Assembly: GCA_041394325.1 (NCBI GenBank)
Contig: JAWKIJ010000001.1
Span: forward strand, 2,170,001-2,234,000
DNA from: JAWKIJ01 sp041394325
GTDB lineage: Bacteria; Actinomycetota; Acidimicrobiia; Acidimicrobiales; Microtrichaceae
DNA length: 64,000 nucleotides
Direction: 5' to 3'
Shown here piece after piece: positions 9,264 through 19,304 of the stretch; the first letter of the stretch is position 1, and each line of letters starts with the position of its first letter. The translations under genes and the position numbers were made by a program. The notes under the pieces are model-generated. The model saw only the letters and a program-made list of their open reading frames with translations, was not told where the DNA came from and searched no databases.

Positions 9264-12200
9264 GTGGAGAGAGAAGTGCTCAGTGCACTCGCGAACCCGA
9301 TCCTGAACTCGCCGTACCACCCGCCTGAGCGGCACTTCGAGCTTGGCCCGTCTGGCCCGACCGGGAAGATCCTGCCGGGCCGGCGGGCGAGCGAGTCCTT
9401 CATCCCCATCCCGGCGACTCGCAAGGGCAAGGGCGCAGGCGACCAGAGCACGCTCGACTTCGACGTCACCGGCGAGCGCCGTGAGCTCAACTCGCTGATC
9501 AACGACATCCGCCGCGAGGTCGAGCTGTGGCGGGCCCGCGGCTACCCGGGTGTGACTCCTTACTCGCGCAAGCTGCTCCAGCATTGGGCACCGGGTCCGC
9601 ACCGCGACGACCCCGGTGCTGTTCTGCCAGCGCGAGGCAGCCGAGACCGCGATCTTCCTCCTCGAGGTGGCCGGGCGGAGCGGGTCGTCCAAGGACTTCC
9701 GCCGCCGCCTCGAACCCGAGAACGCCGCGCACAACGCCGGACTCCCGCGTGTTGCGCTGAAGATGGCGACCGGGTCCGGCAAGACCGTGGTAATGGCGAT
9801 GCTCATCGCGTGGCAGACCGTCAACAAGGTGCACAGCCCTCGCGACACCCGCTTCGCGAAGCAGTTCCTCGTCGTCGCTCCGGGCATCACGATCCGCGAC
9901 CGGCTCCGGGTGCTGCAGCCGGGCGCGCAGCGCGACGACAACTACTACCTGCTGCGGGACCTGGTGCCGCACGACCTGATGGGCGCTGTGTTGCAAGCGC
10001 AGGTCGTCATCACGAACTACCACTCGTTCCTGCTGCGCGACGCGAAGGAGATCCAGGGCGTCGCCGCGACGACCCGCAAGATCCTCAACGCGGGCAAGAA
10101 GGTCGATCCGTTCAAGGAGACCGAGGACCAGATGGTGTCCCGGGTGCTCGCGGACTTCGGGCGTGGCTCGGGTGGCGAGATCGTCGTGTTCAACGACGAG
10201 GCGCACCACTGCTACCAGGACCGGCCGCTCGAGGACCCCTCCGAGGCCGACAAGGAGGACAAGGACCGCAACGCAGATGCACGCGTGTGGTTCAAGGGAC
10301 TACAGGCGATCCAGCGCAAGGTCGGCATCAAGGCGGTGTTCGACCTGTCCGCAACGCCGTACTACCTGAAGGGGTCCGGCTGGAACGAGGGCTACATCTT
10401 CCCGTGGACCGTCAGCGACTTCTCGCTGATGGACGCCATCGAGTGCGGCATCGTCAAGGTTCCGCGCATCCCCGTCGACGACGACGCCGCGGGGGAGCAG
10501 GTCACGTACCTGCACCTGTGGGATGCCGTCGGAAAGCAGCTGCCCAAGACCCGGGGCCGCAAGGCCAGCTCGGACACGGAGTGGGTGCCGCCCGCGGCGC
10601 TCGAAGGCGCGCTGCAGAGCCTCTACCGCAGCTACAAGTCCTCATTCGAACGGTGGTGCACCAAGCTGGAGCCGCTCGGCGAGCCGCCGCCGGTGTTCAT
10701 CGTCGTGTGCCCCAACACGATCGTGTCCAAGCTCGTCTACGACTGGATCGCCGGTGTCGAGGTCGAGGGACCGGACGGTGAGGCCCGGCTCCGCGCCGGT
10801 CGGCTCCCGCTGCTGTCCAACGTCGACGAGAACGGCGAGTGGATCCGGCGCAGCCCCACGATCCTCATCGACTCCGCCCAGCTCGAATCGGGCGAGGCGA
10901 TGAAGGCCGACTTCAAGGCGGCCGCCGCGAGCGAGATCGAGCACTTCAAGCGTGAACTGGTCGAGCGCGGCGAGACCGCGAAGGCGGAGAACCTCACCGA
11001 CGAGGACCTGCTGCGCGAGGTGATGAACACCGTCGGCAAGAAGGACCGCATCGGCGAACACGTCCGCTGCGTGGTCTCGGTCGGCATGCTCACCGAGGGT
11101 TGGGATGCCAACACCGTCACCCACATCCTCGGCATCCGGGCGTTCCGTTCCCAGCTGCTGTGCGAACAGGTCGTCGGTCGCGGTCTGCGCCGCCGAGACT
11201 GGAGCCTCAACGACGAGGGACGTTTCGAACCCGAGTACGCCGACATCTACGGCGTGCCGTTCGCGTTCATCCCCACCGAAGACGGACCGGGGCCCGAGCC
11301 GCCACCGAAGCCGCCCGCGGTGATGGTGGAGGCGCTGCCGGAGCGTCACGAGTACCGGATCACCTTCCCGAAACTCGACGGCTACCGCGTCGAGATGCCC
11401 GACGAACGCCTCCTGGTCGACTTCGACGACGACTCGCACCTGGTGATCCGGCCCAGCGAAGTCGCCACCTGGGTCGAGCTCTCCCCGGTCGTCGGCACGA
11501 GCGTCGAGGTCGCCACCGAGGAGTACCGCACCGCACGCCCGCAACGCGTCGCGTTCGAGATCGCACGCGTGCTCATCGAGCGCCACCACCAGCCCCACCC
11601 TGACGACCGCACCCCGTGGCTGTTCGAACAACTCGTGCAGGTGTGCCGGCAGTGGCTGGCCGAGTGTGTGACCACCGAAGGCGACACACACATCGGGCTG
11701 CTGCTGATCACCGAAGCCACCCACCGCTCGGCCGAACTGGTGCACCGCGGACTGGTGAAGCAACTCGACAACCGCCGGGCGATCCTGCGCCCCATCCTGC
11801 GCCGCTTCGACCCCGAGGGCTCCACCGACGACGTCGCCTTCGCCTCACGCAAGCCGGTCTTCGCCTCCACGCGCTCGCACGTCAGCCACGTCGTGTGCGA
11901 CAGCACCTGGGAGAAGGGCACGGCCGAGATCCTCGAGGGCCACAAGGACGTCGCCGCGTACGTCAAGAACGACCACCTCGACTTCCGAATCCCCTACGTC
12001 CACCGGGGGCGCAGCTACGAGTACGAGCCCGACTTCCTCATCCGCCTCGTCCCGCGCCCGGGCGACGACATCGAGCGCACCCTCATCCTCGAAGTGTCCG
12101 GCGCCCAGAAGTAGGTCCACGCACCCGGCACTACCGAGGAGAAGGCCCACACCGCACGCCGGCAGTGGTGCCCCGCGGTGAACAACCACGGCGGCTTCGG

Positions 12201-12330
12201 CCGCTGGGGCTACGCCGTCGTGTCCGACATGACCAACGCCGGCGGCGTCCTCAACGCCGCGATCGAGAGCCTGTACGCCGACGGTCCCGTCATCGGCGAC
12301 CCCGACCCCATCGACCTGGACCAGAACTGA
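9264..12330 (+). CDS. res: Type III restriction enzyme, Res (helicase/nuclease) subunit, frame break and in-frame TAG
   Basis: An SF2 helicase-nuclease that cleaves DNA together with Mod. The N-terminus breaks frame near 9586 (one extra base) between LLQHW and VLFCQREAAETAIFL. Helicase motifs follow: Walker A KMATGSGKTVVMAML, Walker B FNDEAHHCY (DEAH), SATPYYLKG, and the late motifs SVGMLTEGWDANTVTHILG and QVVGRGLRRR. A PD-(D/E)xK-like end is seen in YEYEPDFLIRL...LILEVSG, with Ser where Lys is usual. A TAG at 12112-12114 follows GAQK, but the same frame continues with the family's tail (AVNNHGGFGRWGYAVVSDM) to TGA 12328-12330. Repaired length is about 1021 residues. The true stop overlaps the mod start (TGATG). 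If the lesions are real, restriction is lost while methylation persists. Confidence 0.87.
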
Positions 12331-15002
12331 TGCCACCTCGCAAGAAGCAGCCCGCCGGCCCCACCCCCGTCGACGCGATCGTGCACGCCGACAAGCGCAC
12401 GAACCTGCCGACCGCGGACGCGCACGACTTCGTCTCCGAACAGGTCGAACAACCGGCCACCCTGCGGTACCCCCGCGACCCGTCGCTCGACCCCCAGCTC
12501 GTGTGGAAGGGCAAGGACGCACAGGACGGCGACGACCTCGTCGTCGACGCGCCGCCGATCTACATCCAGGAGAAGATCGACCCCCGCGTGCTGGTCGAGA
12601 ACCTCCGCCGCACCGCCGCCAAGCCCGAGGACGAGCCCGAGCTGACGCTGTTCGAGACCTTCGACGGTCTCGACGAGATGGAGCTCGTCGACTTCTACGA
12701 GCACCAGGCCAACTGGTCGAACCGCATGATCCTCGGCGACTCCCTCCAGGTCATGGCCTCGCTCGCCGAACGCGAGGCACTGCGCGGCAAGGTCCAGATG
12801 GTCTACATAGATCCTCCCTATGGGATCTCGTTCGGTTCCAACTGGCAGGTGTCTGCTCGTTCTCGAATTGTTCGAGATGGCCACCTTGACGACGTCGCGC
12901 GCGAGGTCGAGCAGATCAAGGCGTTCCGTGACACGTGGGAGCTTGGAATCCACTCCTATCTCTCCTATCTGCGCGACCGGTTGCTGGCGGCGCGGGACGT
13001 TCTCACGCCTAGCGGAAGCTGCTTCGTGCAGATCGGAAGTCAGAACGTCCATCTTGTGGCTTCGCTGATGGCTGAGGTCTTCGGCCCAACGAACCATGTT
13101 GAGACGATCGCCTTCCGCAAGAAGACGATGCCGTTGGGTGGTCGGCTTCTGGAGGGTGCCTACGACTACTTGGTCTGGTTCGCTCGTGACAAGGAGCAGG
13201 TCAAGTACAGACGTCTCTTTCAGCCGAAGTCGGTCGAGGGCGACTCGCACTGGAACATGGCAGTGGATGGCAGTGGCCGTAGCCGGGCTCTGACCCGCCA
13301 GGAAATCGACAACCACGCGCTGTTGCCTGATGGCGACGACGTCGCCCAGCTCATAAGCCTCTACCCCGTCGGCCCCTTCGCTACTGGGATCTACGACTTC
13401 GAGTACCTAGGTCGGACGTATCACCTTCCGCCTGGCAAGTCGTGGCCGAGTCCCCGCGAGGGCATGAACCGCCTTGGCTACGCAGGGAGGCTTCAGCCGT
13501 ACGACAAGGGGAACAGCCTTCGGTACCTCCTTCGACTCTCGGACTATCCCGTTACTGTCTTCAACAACGTCTGGACTGACACATCCGCTCCGGCCGGGAT
13601 GTCGTATGTGGTCGAGACGAGTCCAAAGGTCGTCCAGCGCTGCATGTTGATGTGCACCGACCCAGGCGACCTTGTCGTCGATCCGACCTGCGGGTCCGGG
13701 ACGACAGCGTTCGTTGCGGAGCAGTGGGGCCGCCGCTGGATCACCGTCGATTCCTCGCGGGTCGCCCTTGCACTCGCCCGGCAGAGGCTCATGGGAGCGC
13801 GATTCCCCTACTACTTACTTGCCGACACTCAGGAGGGCCGGGCGAAGGAGTCGGAGCTCGCTGCTTCGCCGCTGCCGTCCACCGAGTCGCGCGGCGACAT
13901 CCGCCACGGGTTCGTGTACGAGCGCGTGCAGCACATCACCCTCAAGTCGATCGCGAACAACCCTGACATCAAGGAGGGCATGTCGCGCGAGGAGATCGAC
14001 GCGGCGATTCGGCGCCACGCCGACTTCGAGCTGCTGTACGACAAGCCGTACGAGGACAAGAAGAAGGTCCGAGTCACCGGGCCATTCACGGTGGAGAGCC
14101 TGTCGCCGCACCGGTCCATCGCGTTCGCCCAGGTCGGCGAGTCTGCGTCCGAGCGGGCCGCTGCGGTCGACCCTGAGGCACCTACCTTCGAGCAGATGAT
14201 CCTGGCGAACCTCCAGCAGGCCGGCATCCAGAACGGCCGCAAGAAGGAGCGCCTCGAGTTCGACGAGGTCGAGCCGCACGCCGGCACGTTCATCCAGGCC
14301 ATCGGCCTCGCCGCGCCGGACGGCGATGATGACGCTCCGCGCCGTGTGGGCATTTCGGTCGGCCCCCAGTACGGCACCGTCGACCCGAAGTACATCAAAG
14401 GCGCCGCGCGGGAGGCGATGAAGGCCGACATCGACCTCGTCGCCGTGCTCGGCTTCGCGTTCGACCCGACCGCAATCGGCTCGCTCGACGACATCGCCGC
14501 CTCGGACGAGGGCTTCGCCGAGGTCGCCGGCGAGCACAAGCTCGGCAAGATGCCCGTGTTGCTCGTGCGGATGAACGCGGACCTGTCGATGGGGGAGGAG
14601 CTCAAGAAGACCGGCGCGGGCAACCTCTTCACGGTGTTCGGCGAGCCCGACATCGAGATCACCAAGGACGGCGACCAAGTGGTGGTGGAGTTGCGCGGCG
14701 TCGACGTGTACGACCCGACCACCGGCGAGGTGCGCTCGGACGAGACCGACCGCGTCGCGCTGTGGATGATCGACACCGAGTACAACGAGGAGTCGTTCTT
14801 CGTCCGGCACTGCTACTTCACCGGCGGGCAGGACCCCTACAAGCGGCTCAAGACGGCGCTGAAGGCCGACATCGACGCGGACGCGTGGGCATCGCTGTAC
14901 TCGACGACGTCACGACCCTTCCCGGTTCCGAGCACCGGCAAGATCGCGGTGAAGGTCATCAACGACTATGGCGACGAGGTCCTCAAGGTGTTCGAGGTCT
15001 GA
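12330..15002 (+). CDS. mod: Type III restriction-modification DNA methyltransferase (Mod)
   Basis: An 890-residue adenine-N6-type methyltransferase, beta-class order: motif IV DPPY at residues 161-164 (YIDPPYGISF), then the SAM-binding motif DPTCGSGTTAF near residue 451. The region between them would carry the target-recognition domain. The C-terminal 350 residues contain GPFTVESLSPHR and the type III Mod tail. The reading frame is intact. Base composition drops in the middle (about 12800-13850): sampled 60-base lines give roughly 55-58% GC there against about 72-73% outside, and codon choice loosens (ATA, CCT, TAT, CTA). The ATG overlaps the res stop. It supplies both the protective methylation and the target specificity for Res. 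Confidence 0.93.
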   Translation: MPPRKKQPAGPTPVDAIVHADKRTNLPTADAHDFVSEQVEQPATLRYPRDPSLDPQLVWKGKDAQDGDDLVVDAPPIYIQEKIDPRVLVENLRRTAAKPEDEPELTLFETFDGLDEMELVDFYEHQANWSNRMILGDSLQVMASLAEREALRGKVQMVYIDPPYGISFGSNWQVSARSRIVRDGHLDDVAREVEQIKAFRDTWELGIHSYLSYLRDRLLAARDVLTPSGSCFVQIGSQNVHLVASLMAEVFGPTNHVETIAFRKKTMPLGGRLLEGAYDYLVWFARDKEQVKYRRLFQPKSVEGDSHWNMAVDGSGRSRALTRQEIDNHALLPDGDDVAQLISLYPVGPFATGIYDFEYLGRTYHLPPGKSWPSPREGMNRLGYAGRLQPYDKGNSLRYLLRLSDYPVTVFNNVWTDTSAPAGMSYVVETSPKVVQRCMLMCTDPGDLVVDPTCGSGTTAFVAEQWGRRWITVDSSRVALALARQRLMGARFPYYLLADTQEGRAKESELAASPLPSTESRGDIRHGFVYERVQHITLKSIANNPDIKEGMSREEIDAAIRRHADFELLYDKPYEDKKKVRVTGPFTVESLSPHRSIAFAQVGESASERAAAVDPEAPTFEQMILANLQQAGIQNGRKKERLEFDEVEPHAGTFIQAIGLAAPDGDDDAPRRVGISVGPQYGTVDPKYIKGAAREAMKADIDLVAVLGFAFDPTAIGSLDDIAASDEGFAEVAGEHKLGKMPVLLVRMNADLSMGEELKKTGAGNLFTVFGEPDIEITKDGDQVVVELRGVDVYDPTTGEVRSDETDRVALWMIDTEYNEESFFVRHCYFTGGQDPYKRLKTALKADIDADAWASLYSTTSRPFPVPSTGKIAVKVINDYGDEVLKVFEV

Positions 15003-15028
15003 GAGGTCGCCGGCCTTCGTCACCGCCC

Positions 15029-16307
15029 TCAGGTGCTGGGGATCCAGTTGCCGTGGAAGCCGACGGGTGCGCGTACCGGCAGGTGCACCGTGGCGACCGG
15101 CCCTGCGGCGGGGTCCTGTGCGGCCAGGATGCACAGCTCGCTGCGATCGGTCGCCGCGTCGTGGACGAGGGTGAGATACCAGCCGTCGTCCTCGGGCGAA
15201 TCGTCGGCACGCGGAACGAACACCACCTCGCCGATGGTGCGGCCCGGTCCGAAGTCGACGACGTCGGCCCGGTCGCCCCCGGTGCCGTCGCCCGACCATC
15301 CGCTCGTCGACCCGGGGGAACTCGACGGCGCGGTCGTCGAGTTGGCGTTCGGTCGTCGTCCCGGTCGCGGTGTCGAGACGCCACTGCCACAGGGTGGACG
15401 CGCCTTCGTCGGGGCCCAGGCGGTTGCGGTCGAACATCTTGGGATGTCGCACGACGTCGAGGACCACCTCGGTGCCGTCCTCGTAGGCGTTGAGCGGGTG
15501 GAACACGTAGCAGGGCTCGACCTCGAACCACCTGACCTCGTCGGCCGCGCCGTCGAGGGGCATCACCCCGACCCGGGCCCCGTAGGTGTCGTTCCACGCG
15601 TAGGGGAACGTCGCCCCCGCCATCAGTGCATCGACGTCGAAGGTGACCGGAAGGTCGTACAGCACGAAGTGGTGCTCGGTGATCGAGCAGTCGTGCACCA
15701 TCGGGTTGCCCGGAACCTCGATGTCGATCGCCCGCTCGACCCGGCCGTCGGGTCCCACCGTCACGTACTCGATGAGGTTGGGGCGGGTCCAGCAGTAGTT
15801 GGCAGCGTGGAGCCGGCCGGTGCCCGGATGGCGTGTGGGATGAGCGGTGAACCCGTTGGGGAGGGTCCCGTCGAAATCGCTGAACCGGATGCTGTCGAGT
15901 TCGTCGGTCAACTCGACGGGGTTCGCTCCCGCCTCCACGATCGCGAACGTCCGACCCGCTAGCCCGATCACGTTGGTGTTGACCGCTTCCATGCCGGCGT
16001 TTCGCCTCCCCGGAACGGGGGTCTCGCCGAGGGCCTCGCTGATCGCGGTGGAGCGGACCCAGCGGTTGCGGTACCACTCGGCCTTCCCGTCGCGGAGCCG
16101 GATGCCGTGGACCATGCCGTCGCCGAGGAACCAGTAGTAGGCCGACGGGTCGGGCGGGGTGAAGGGGTTGGGACCGTTGCGGAGGTACCGGCCGTCCAGT
16201 GCGGACGGGATCGTACCGGTGACCCGGAGATCGTGGGCGGTGACCCCCCTCGTGGAACGACGCGGAGGCCCGAATAGCCTGCACCGATGGCCGAGGGACC
16301 CCGACAC
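15029..16307 (-). CDS. Carotenoid (retinal/apocarotenoid) cleavage oxygenase, one frame break
   Basis: A member of the RPE65/carotenoid oxygenase family, non-heme Fe(II) enzymes that split carotenoid double bonds. The start carries GRYLRNGPNPF and WFLGDGMVHGIRL. Four iron-ligand histidines can be placed: FTAHPTRHPGTG, NPMVHDCSITEHH, YVFHPLNAYEDG, and GFHGNWIPST at the extreme C-terminus. The frame breaks near 15300, after FPRVDERMV, and resumes as VVDFGPGRTIGEVVFVPRA. The usual RYGY-type stretch before it is missing or shortened. Repaired length is about 425 residues. The start could be slightly downstream of 16307, because that ATG lies inside a small opposing ORF. Substrate unknown. Confidence 0.86.
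16275..16280 (+). promoter_or_regulatory. -10 element for the sORF/epimerase unit
   Basis: TAGCCT ends 6 nt before ATG 16287, the same spacing seen at other leaderless genes in the window. Confidence 0.5.
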
Positions 16308-16343
16308 GAAACGAGGGCACTTCCGCTCGGCGGCAGGTCGTGA
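16287..16343 (+). CDS. Possible 18-residue leader peptide upstream of the epimerase
   Basis: ATG 16287 sits 6 nt after a TAGCCT element and opens an 18-codon frame, MAEGPRHETRALPLGGRS, that stops with TGA at 16341-16343. The stop overlaps the epimerase GTG (16340) as GTGA. If the promoter is real, ribosomes would load on this leaderless frame and pass to the epimerase by coupling. The alternative is that it is the true N-terminus of the epimerase, separated by a one-base error like those elsewhere in this window. Confidence 0.35.
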   Translation: MAEGPRHETRALPLGGRS

Positions 16344-17374
16344 GCCGCGTCCGCGGTGGGGTCGGTGTGGGGGACCACACGGTGTTGATCACCGGCGTCA
16401 CCGGCTTCATCGGTTCCCACCTGGCATCGCGGCTCGTCACAGAAGGTGTGGCGGTGTGCGGCGTCGACAAGGCGACCGACACCTACTCGTCGTCGCTTCG
16501 GCGTGCCCGACTCGACCACATAGGCGACCACGAGCGGTTTCGCTTCGTCGAGGCCGATCTCTGCGACGCGGGCACCGTGGAGGCGGTCTTCGACGGCACC
16601 CGGCCCTCGACGGTGGTCCATCTGGCCGCGTCCGCCGGGGTGCGGAAGTCGTTGGTGCATCCCGAGCAGTACTTCGCCAACAACCTCACCGCGTTCTTCA
16701 ACGTCATGCAGGCGTGCCGAACCCACCGGGTCGGCCACCTGGTCTACGCGTCGTCGAGTTCGGTGTACGGGTCGACCGCGACCGCGCCCTTCCACGAGGA
16801 CGCGGCGGTCGACGAACCGGTGTCGTTCTACGCCGCGACGAAGCGTTGCGACGAACTGATGGCCTATTCGTTCGCCCGCAACCACGGGCTGGCCGCAACC
16901 GGGCTGCGCTTCTTCACGGTCTACGGGCCGATGGGCCGCCCGGACATGGCGTACTACTCGTTCACCGACCGGTACTTCGCCGGTGAGCCGATCGTGGTGT
17001 TCAACGACGGGGACGCCGAACACGACCTCACCCGGGACTTCACCTACATCGACGACATCGTCGAAGGAGTGGTCCGTGTGTTGGGCCGACCCGCGACGGG
17101 GCCGACACCGCATCGGCTCTTCAACATCGGCAACAGCCGCCCGGTCCGCCTCATGGACTTCGTCGCCGAGTTGGAATCCGCGCTCAGCGGCTCGCTCGGT
17201 CGGCCGGTGACGATCCCCAAGGTGTTCGAACCGCTCCGGCCCGGTGACGTACCGGCCACCCATGCCTGCGTCGACCGACTGGCGGATGCCGTGGGCTTTC
17301 GCCCGTCGACCGCCCTCGCCGACGGCCTCCGTCGTTTCACCGACTGGTACGTCGAGTTCCACGGCATCTCCTGA
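16340..17374 (+). CDS. NAD-dependent nucleotide-sugar epimerase (UDP-glucuronate 4-epimerase-like)
   Basis: A 344-residue extended SDR. The NAD-binding glycine motif is TGVTGFIGSHL, and the catalytic residues are in SSSSVYG and YAATKRCDE (Y-x3-K). The blocks GPMGRPDMAYYSFT and TRDFTYIDDIVEGV are typical of UDP-glucuronate/UDP-galacturonate epimerases of the CapI/LspL type, which feed cell-surface polysaccharide synthesis. The substrate remains an inference. The start GTG is chosen by its overlap with the short upstream frame; no clear ribosome site is present. Confidence 0.88.
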   Translation: MSRVRGGVGVGDHTVLITGVTGFIGSHLASRLVTEGVAVCGVDKATDTYSSSLRRARLDHIGDHERFRFVEADLCDAGTVEAVFDGTRPSTVVHLAASAGVRKSLVHPEQYFANNLTAFFNVMQACRTHRVGHLVYASSSSVYGSTATAPFHEDAAVDEPVSFYAATKRCDELMAYSFARNHGLAATGLRFFTVYGPMGRPDMAYYSFTDRYFAGEPIVVFNDGDAEHDLTRDFTYIDDIVEGVVRVLGRPATGPTPHRLFNIGNSRPVRLMDFVAELESALSGSLGRPVTIPKVFEPLRPGDVPATHACVDRLADAVGFRPSTALADGLRRFTDWYVEFHGIS

Positions 17375-17423
17375 CGGGCGCCGGTCGACCCGCTCCCAGG
17401 TGGTCGGTTCCGGAGCCCGGGGG

Positions 17424-17429
17424 TACCGT
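17424..17429 (+). promoter_or_regulatory. -10 element of the alpha/beta hydrolase at 17437 (leaderless)
   Basis: TACCGT ends 7 nt before ATG 17437. Confidence 0.6.
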
Positions 17430-17436
17430 CGCCGCC

Positions 17437-18471
17437 ATGTCCACGACGATCGACCGCTCCGACGAACCGGCCGCCGAACGCGACGCCGGTGCTCGCGACC
17501 CCGCGCCCGCCACAACCCGTACGCCGGTGGCTCCCTCGGCCGATCCTCCTCCGGCCGGCGCGGCGTCCCGGTTCGATCGGACCGAGGGCGTGGCGCGCCA
17601 TGGCGAGGTCGAGTTGCACTGGGAGTCGCGAAACGACTCGGCCGACGAGACCATCCTGTTGGTCATGGGCCTGGGCGCCCAGATGATCGCGTGGCGGGAG
17701 GGCTTCTGCGACCTGCTGGCGGAGCAGGGCTTCCGCGTCGTCCGCTTCGACAACCGCGACGTCGGGCTGTCCACGATGTGGGACGGCGACGAACCCACTC
17801 GTGGCGACCTGGTGTCGTTGGTCGCCGGCCGTCCGCGCCGTCGGCCCGACTACCTCCTGGCGGACATGGCCGACGATGCGGTGGCCGTGCTCGACGCGGT
17901 CGGGGTCGAACGTGCCCACGTGGTGGGCGCGTCCATGGGTGGGATGATCGCCCAGCAACTCGCGATCGACCACCCGCAGTGCTGCCGGTCGTTGACCTCG
18001 ATCATGTCGCGTCCGGGTGATCGCCACAGCGGCCTGCCCACGTTGCGTGTGCTCCGTGCCGTGTTGCGACCGATCCCCGCGGATCCCGACGCGGCGATCG
18101 AGGCCGAGCTCACCCGCACCGGAACCATCTGCGGACCGTTGTTCGACCCGGTCGAACAACGCGAATTCCTCACCCGGGCCGCGGCACGCTCGGCGCGCAG
18201 GGACGGGCTCGGACGGCAGCTCATGGCCATCCTCGGTTCACCCGATCGGACCCCCGGGCTGCGGCGTCTCACCACGCCGACCCTGGTGATCCACGGTCGG
18301 CGCGACGGCCTCGTCCGGTTGAGCGGTGGGCTGGCGACCGCCGCGGCCGTCGAGGGATCCACCCTCGTCGTCCACGATCGGATGGGCCACGACCTTCCCC
18401 GGTCACTGTGGGGATCGGTGACCGACTCGATCGCCGATCACGCCCGTCGCGCATCCGCGGCCCACGGCTGA
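17437..18471 (+). CDS. Alpha/beta hydrolase
   Basis: A 344-residue alpha/beta-hydrolase-fold protein. The first 50 residues are Ala/Pro/Asp-rich and probably disordered. The oxyanion segment is LLVMGLGAQM, the nucleophile elbow GASMGGM (Ser), the acid is in IHGRRDGLV and the catalytic His in RMGHDLP. FDNRDVGLS is typical of esterases/lactonases close to the TAP/aclacinomycin-methylesterase-like group. Natural substrate unknown. It converges on the oxidoreductase at 18519. Confidence 0.86.
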   Translation: MSTTIDRSDEPAAERDAGARDPAPATTRTPVAPSADPPPAGAASRFDRTEGVARHGEVELHWESRNDSADETILLVMGLGAQMIAWREGFCDLLAEQGFRVVRFDNRDVGLSTMWDGDEPTRGDLVSLVAGRPRRRPDYLLADMADDAVAVLDAVGVERAHVVGASMGGMIAQQLAIDHPQCCRSLTSIMSRPGDRHSGLPTLRVLRAVLRPIPADPDAAIEAELTRTGTICGPLFDPVEQREFLTRAAARSARRDGLGRQLMAILGSPDRTPGLRRLTTPTLVIHGRRDGLVRLSGGLATAAAVEGSTLVVHDRMGHDLPRSLWGSVTDSIADHARRASAAHG

Positions 18472-18518
18472 GCCCCCGACCTCGACGACCGGTCCGGAGG
18501 GATCCGGCTTCGCAGGCC

Positions 18519-19217
18519 TCACGCGTCCTGCAGCAGGGGCAGGTCCAGGTCGGGCCGATTCGTACGCTTGAGCTCGGAGAACCCGTCGAAGTCGACCATC
18601 GTCCGCAACGCCCGGTAGAACGCGACGCTCGTCTCGTCGTCGGGCAGTGCAGAGATGACCGGCCCGAACATCGACGATCCGTACGGTGGGTCATAGGTGA
18701 TGATGGGGGTTCCGACCTCGGGGCCGGTGCGACGCAGCGCCTCGTCGGACTCCGTGGCGATCAGCACGTCGAACGCCGGGTCGTCGACGGCCGCGGCGAG
18801 TTCTCCGCCGACGTCGGCGGCCCCGAGGACCTCGCCGAGGTCGACGTGCGCGAACGCGGTGGCCATCCGCTCGCCGAAGTCCACCACGTCGATCCTCTGG
18901 GTCCAGAGCCGGTCGCCCCATGCGCGGTAAAAGGCTCCCACGGCCTCGTTGCCGGCGCGCTGACGCACGGCCGCGGCGACTCGGAGGATCCGGTGGGTTC
19001 GCCGGTGCGACGCCGCTCGGGCCGACGTCTGGTCACGGCCGTGGTTGATGTGTTGCAACGAGATGAGGCGCCAGCCGACCGAGATCCCCTCCAGCTCGAC
19101 CACCCGGCGGATCCAGCGCGAGGTCTGCCAGGCGAAGGGACAGCCCGGGTCGAAGAAGAACTCGACGTCGTGTGGTCCGCCGTCGAGCTCGGCGAGGGGG
19201 GTCGGTGGGGTGTTCAT
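18519..19217 (-). CDS. Mycothiol-linked DsbA-fold oxidoreductase (Rv2466c-like)
   Basis: A 232-residue thioredoxin-fold protein. The active site FFFDPGCPFAWQTSRW contains C-P-F-A rather than a two-cysteine CxxC, as in the mycothiol-dependent nitroreductase/disulfide reductase Rv2466c family. Family features also include LISLQHIN and TPIITYDPPYGSSMFGPV. This fits an actinobacterium using mycothiol. The start ATG has GGAAGG six bases upstream and a minus-strand TACGGT at 19262-19267, so this transcript has a roughly 40-nt leader, unlike most genes nearby. Confidence 0.86.
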   Translation of the reverse strand: MNTPPTPLAELDGGPHDVEFFFDPGCPFAWQTSRWIRRVVELEGISVGWRLISLQHINHGRDQTSARAASHRRTHRILRVAAAVRQRAGNEAVGAFYRAWGDRLWTQRIDVVDFGERMATAFAHVDLGEVLGAADVGGELAAAVDDPAFDVLIATESDEALRRTGPEVGTPIITYDPPYGSSMFGPVISALPDDETSVAFYRALRTMVDFDGFSELKRTNRPDLDLPLLQDA

Positions 19218-19304
19218 GGTCGTCCTTCCGGGAACGGCGCGGTGTCGCGGTCCGTCCTCGCACCGTAGGCCCGCCCCGCCGCGCCACGGTCTCGCCCCCG
19301 GGAC

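Noticed and set aside
12112..12114. TAG read as a sense codon (stop reassignment or suppression)
   Set aside because: Several intact genes in the window end with TAG (SpoIIE at 7216-7218, the small membrane protein at 9019-9021, SRAP at 27387-27389), so TAG works as a stop here.
15003..15100. A direct repeat of the tRNA-Pro 3' end after mod (attachment site)
   Set aside because: I compared TTCAAATCCGGCCAGCCCGA with the sequence after mod by eye and saw no copy.
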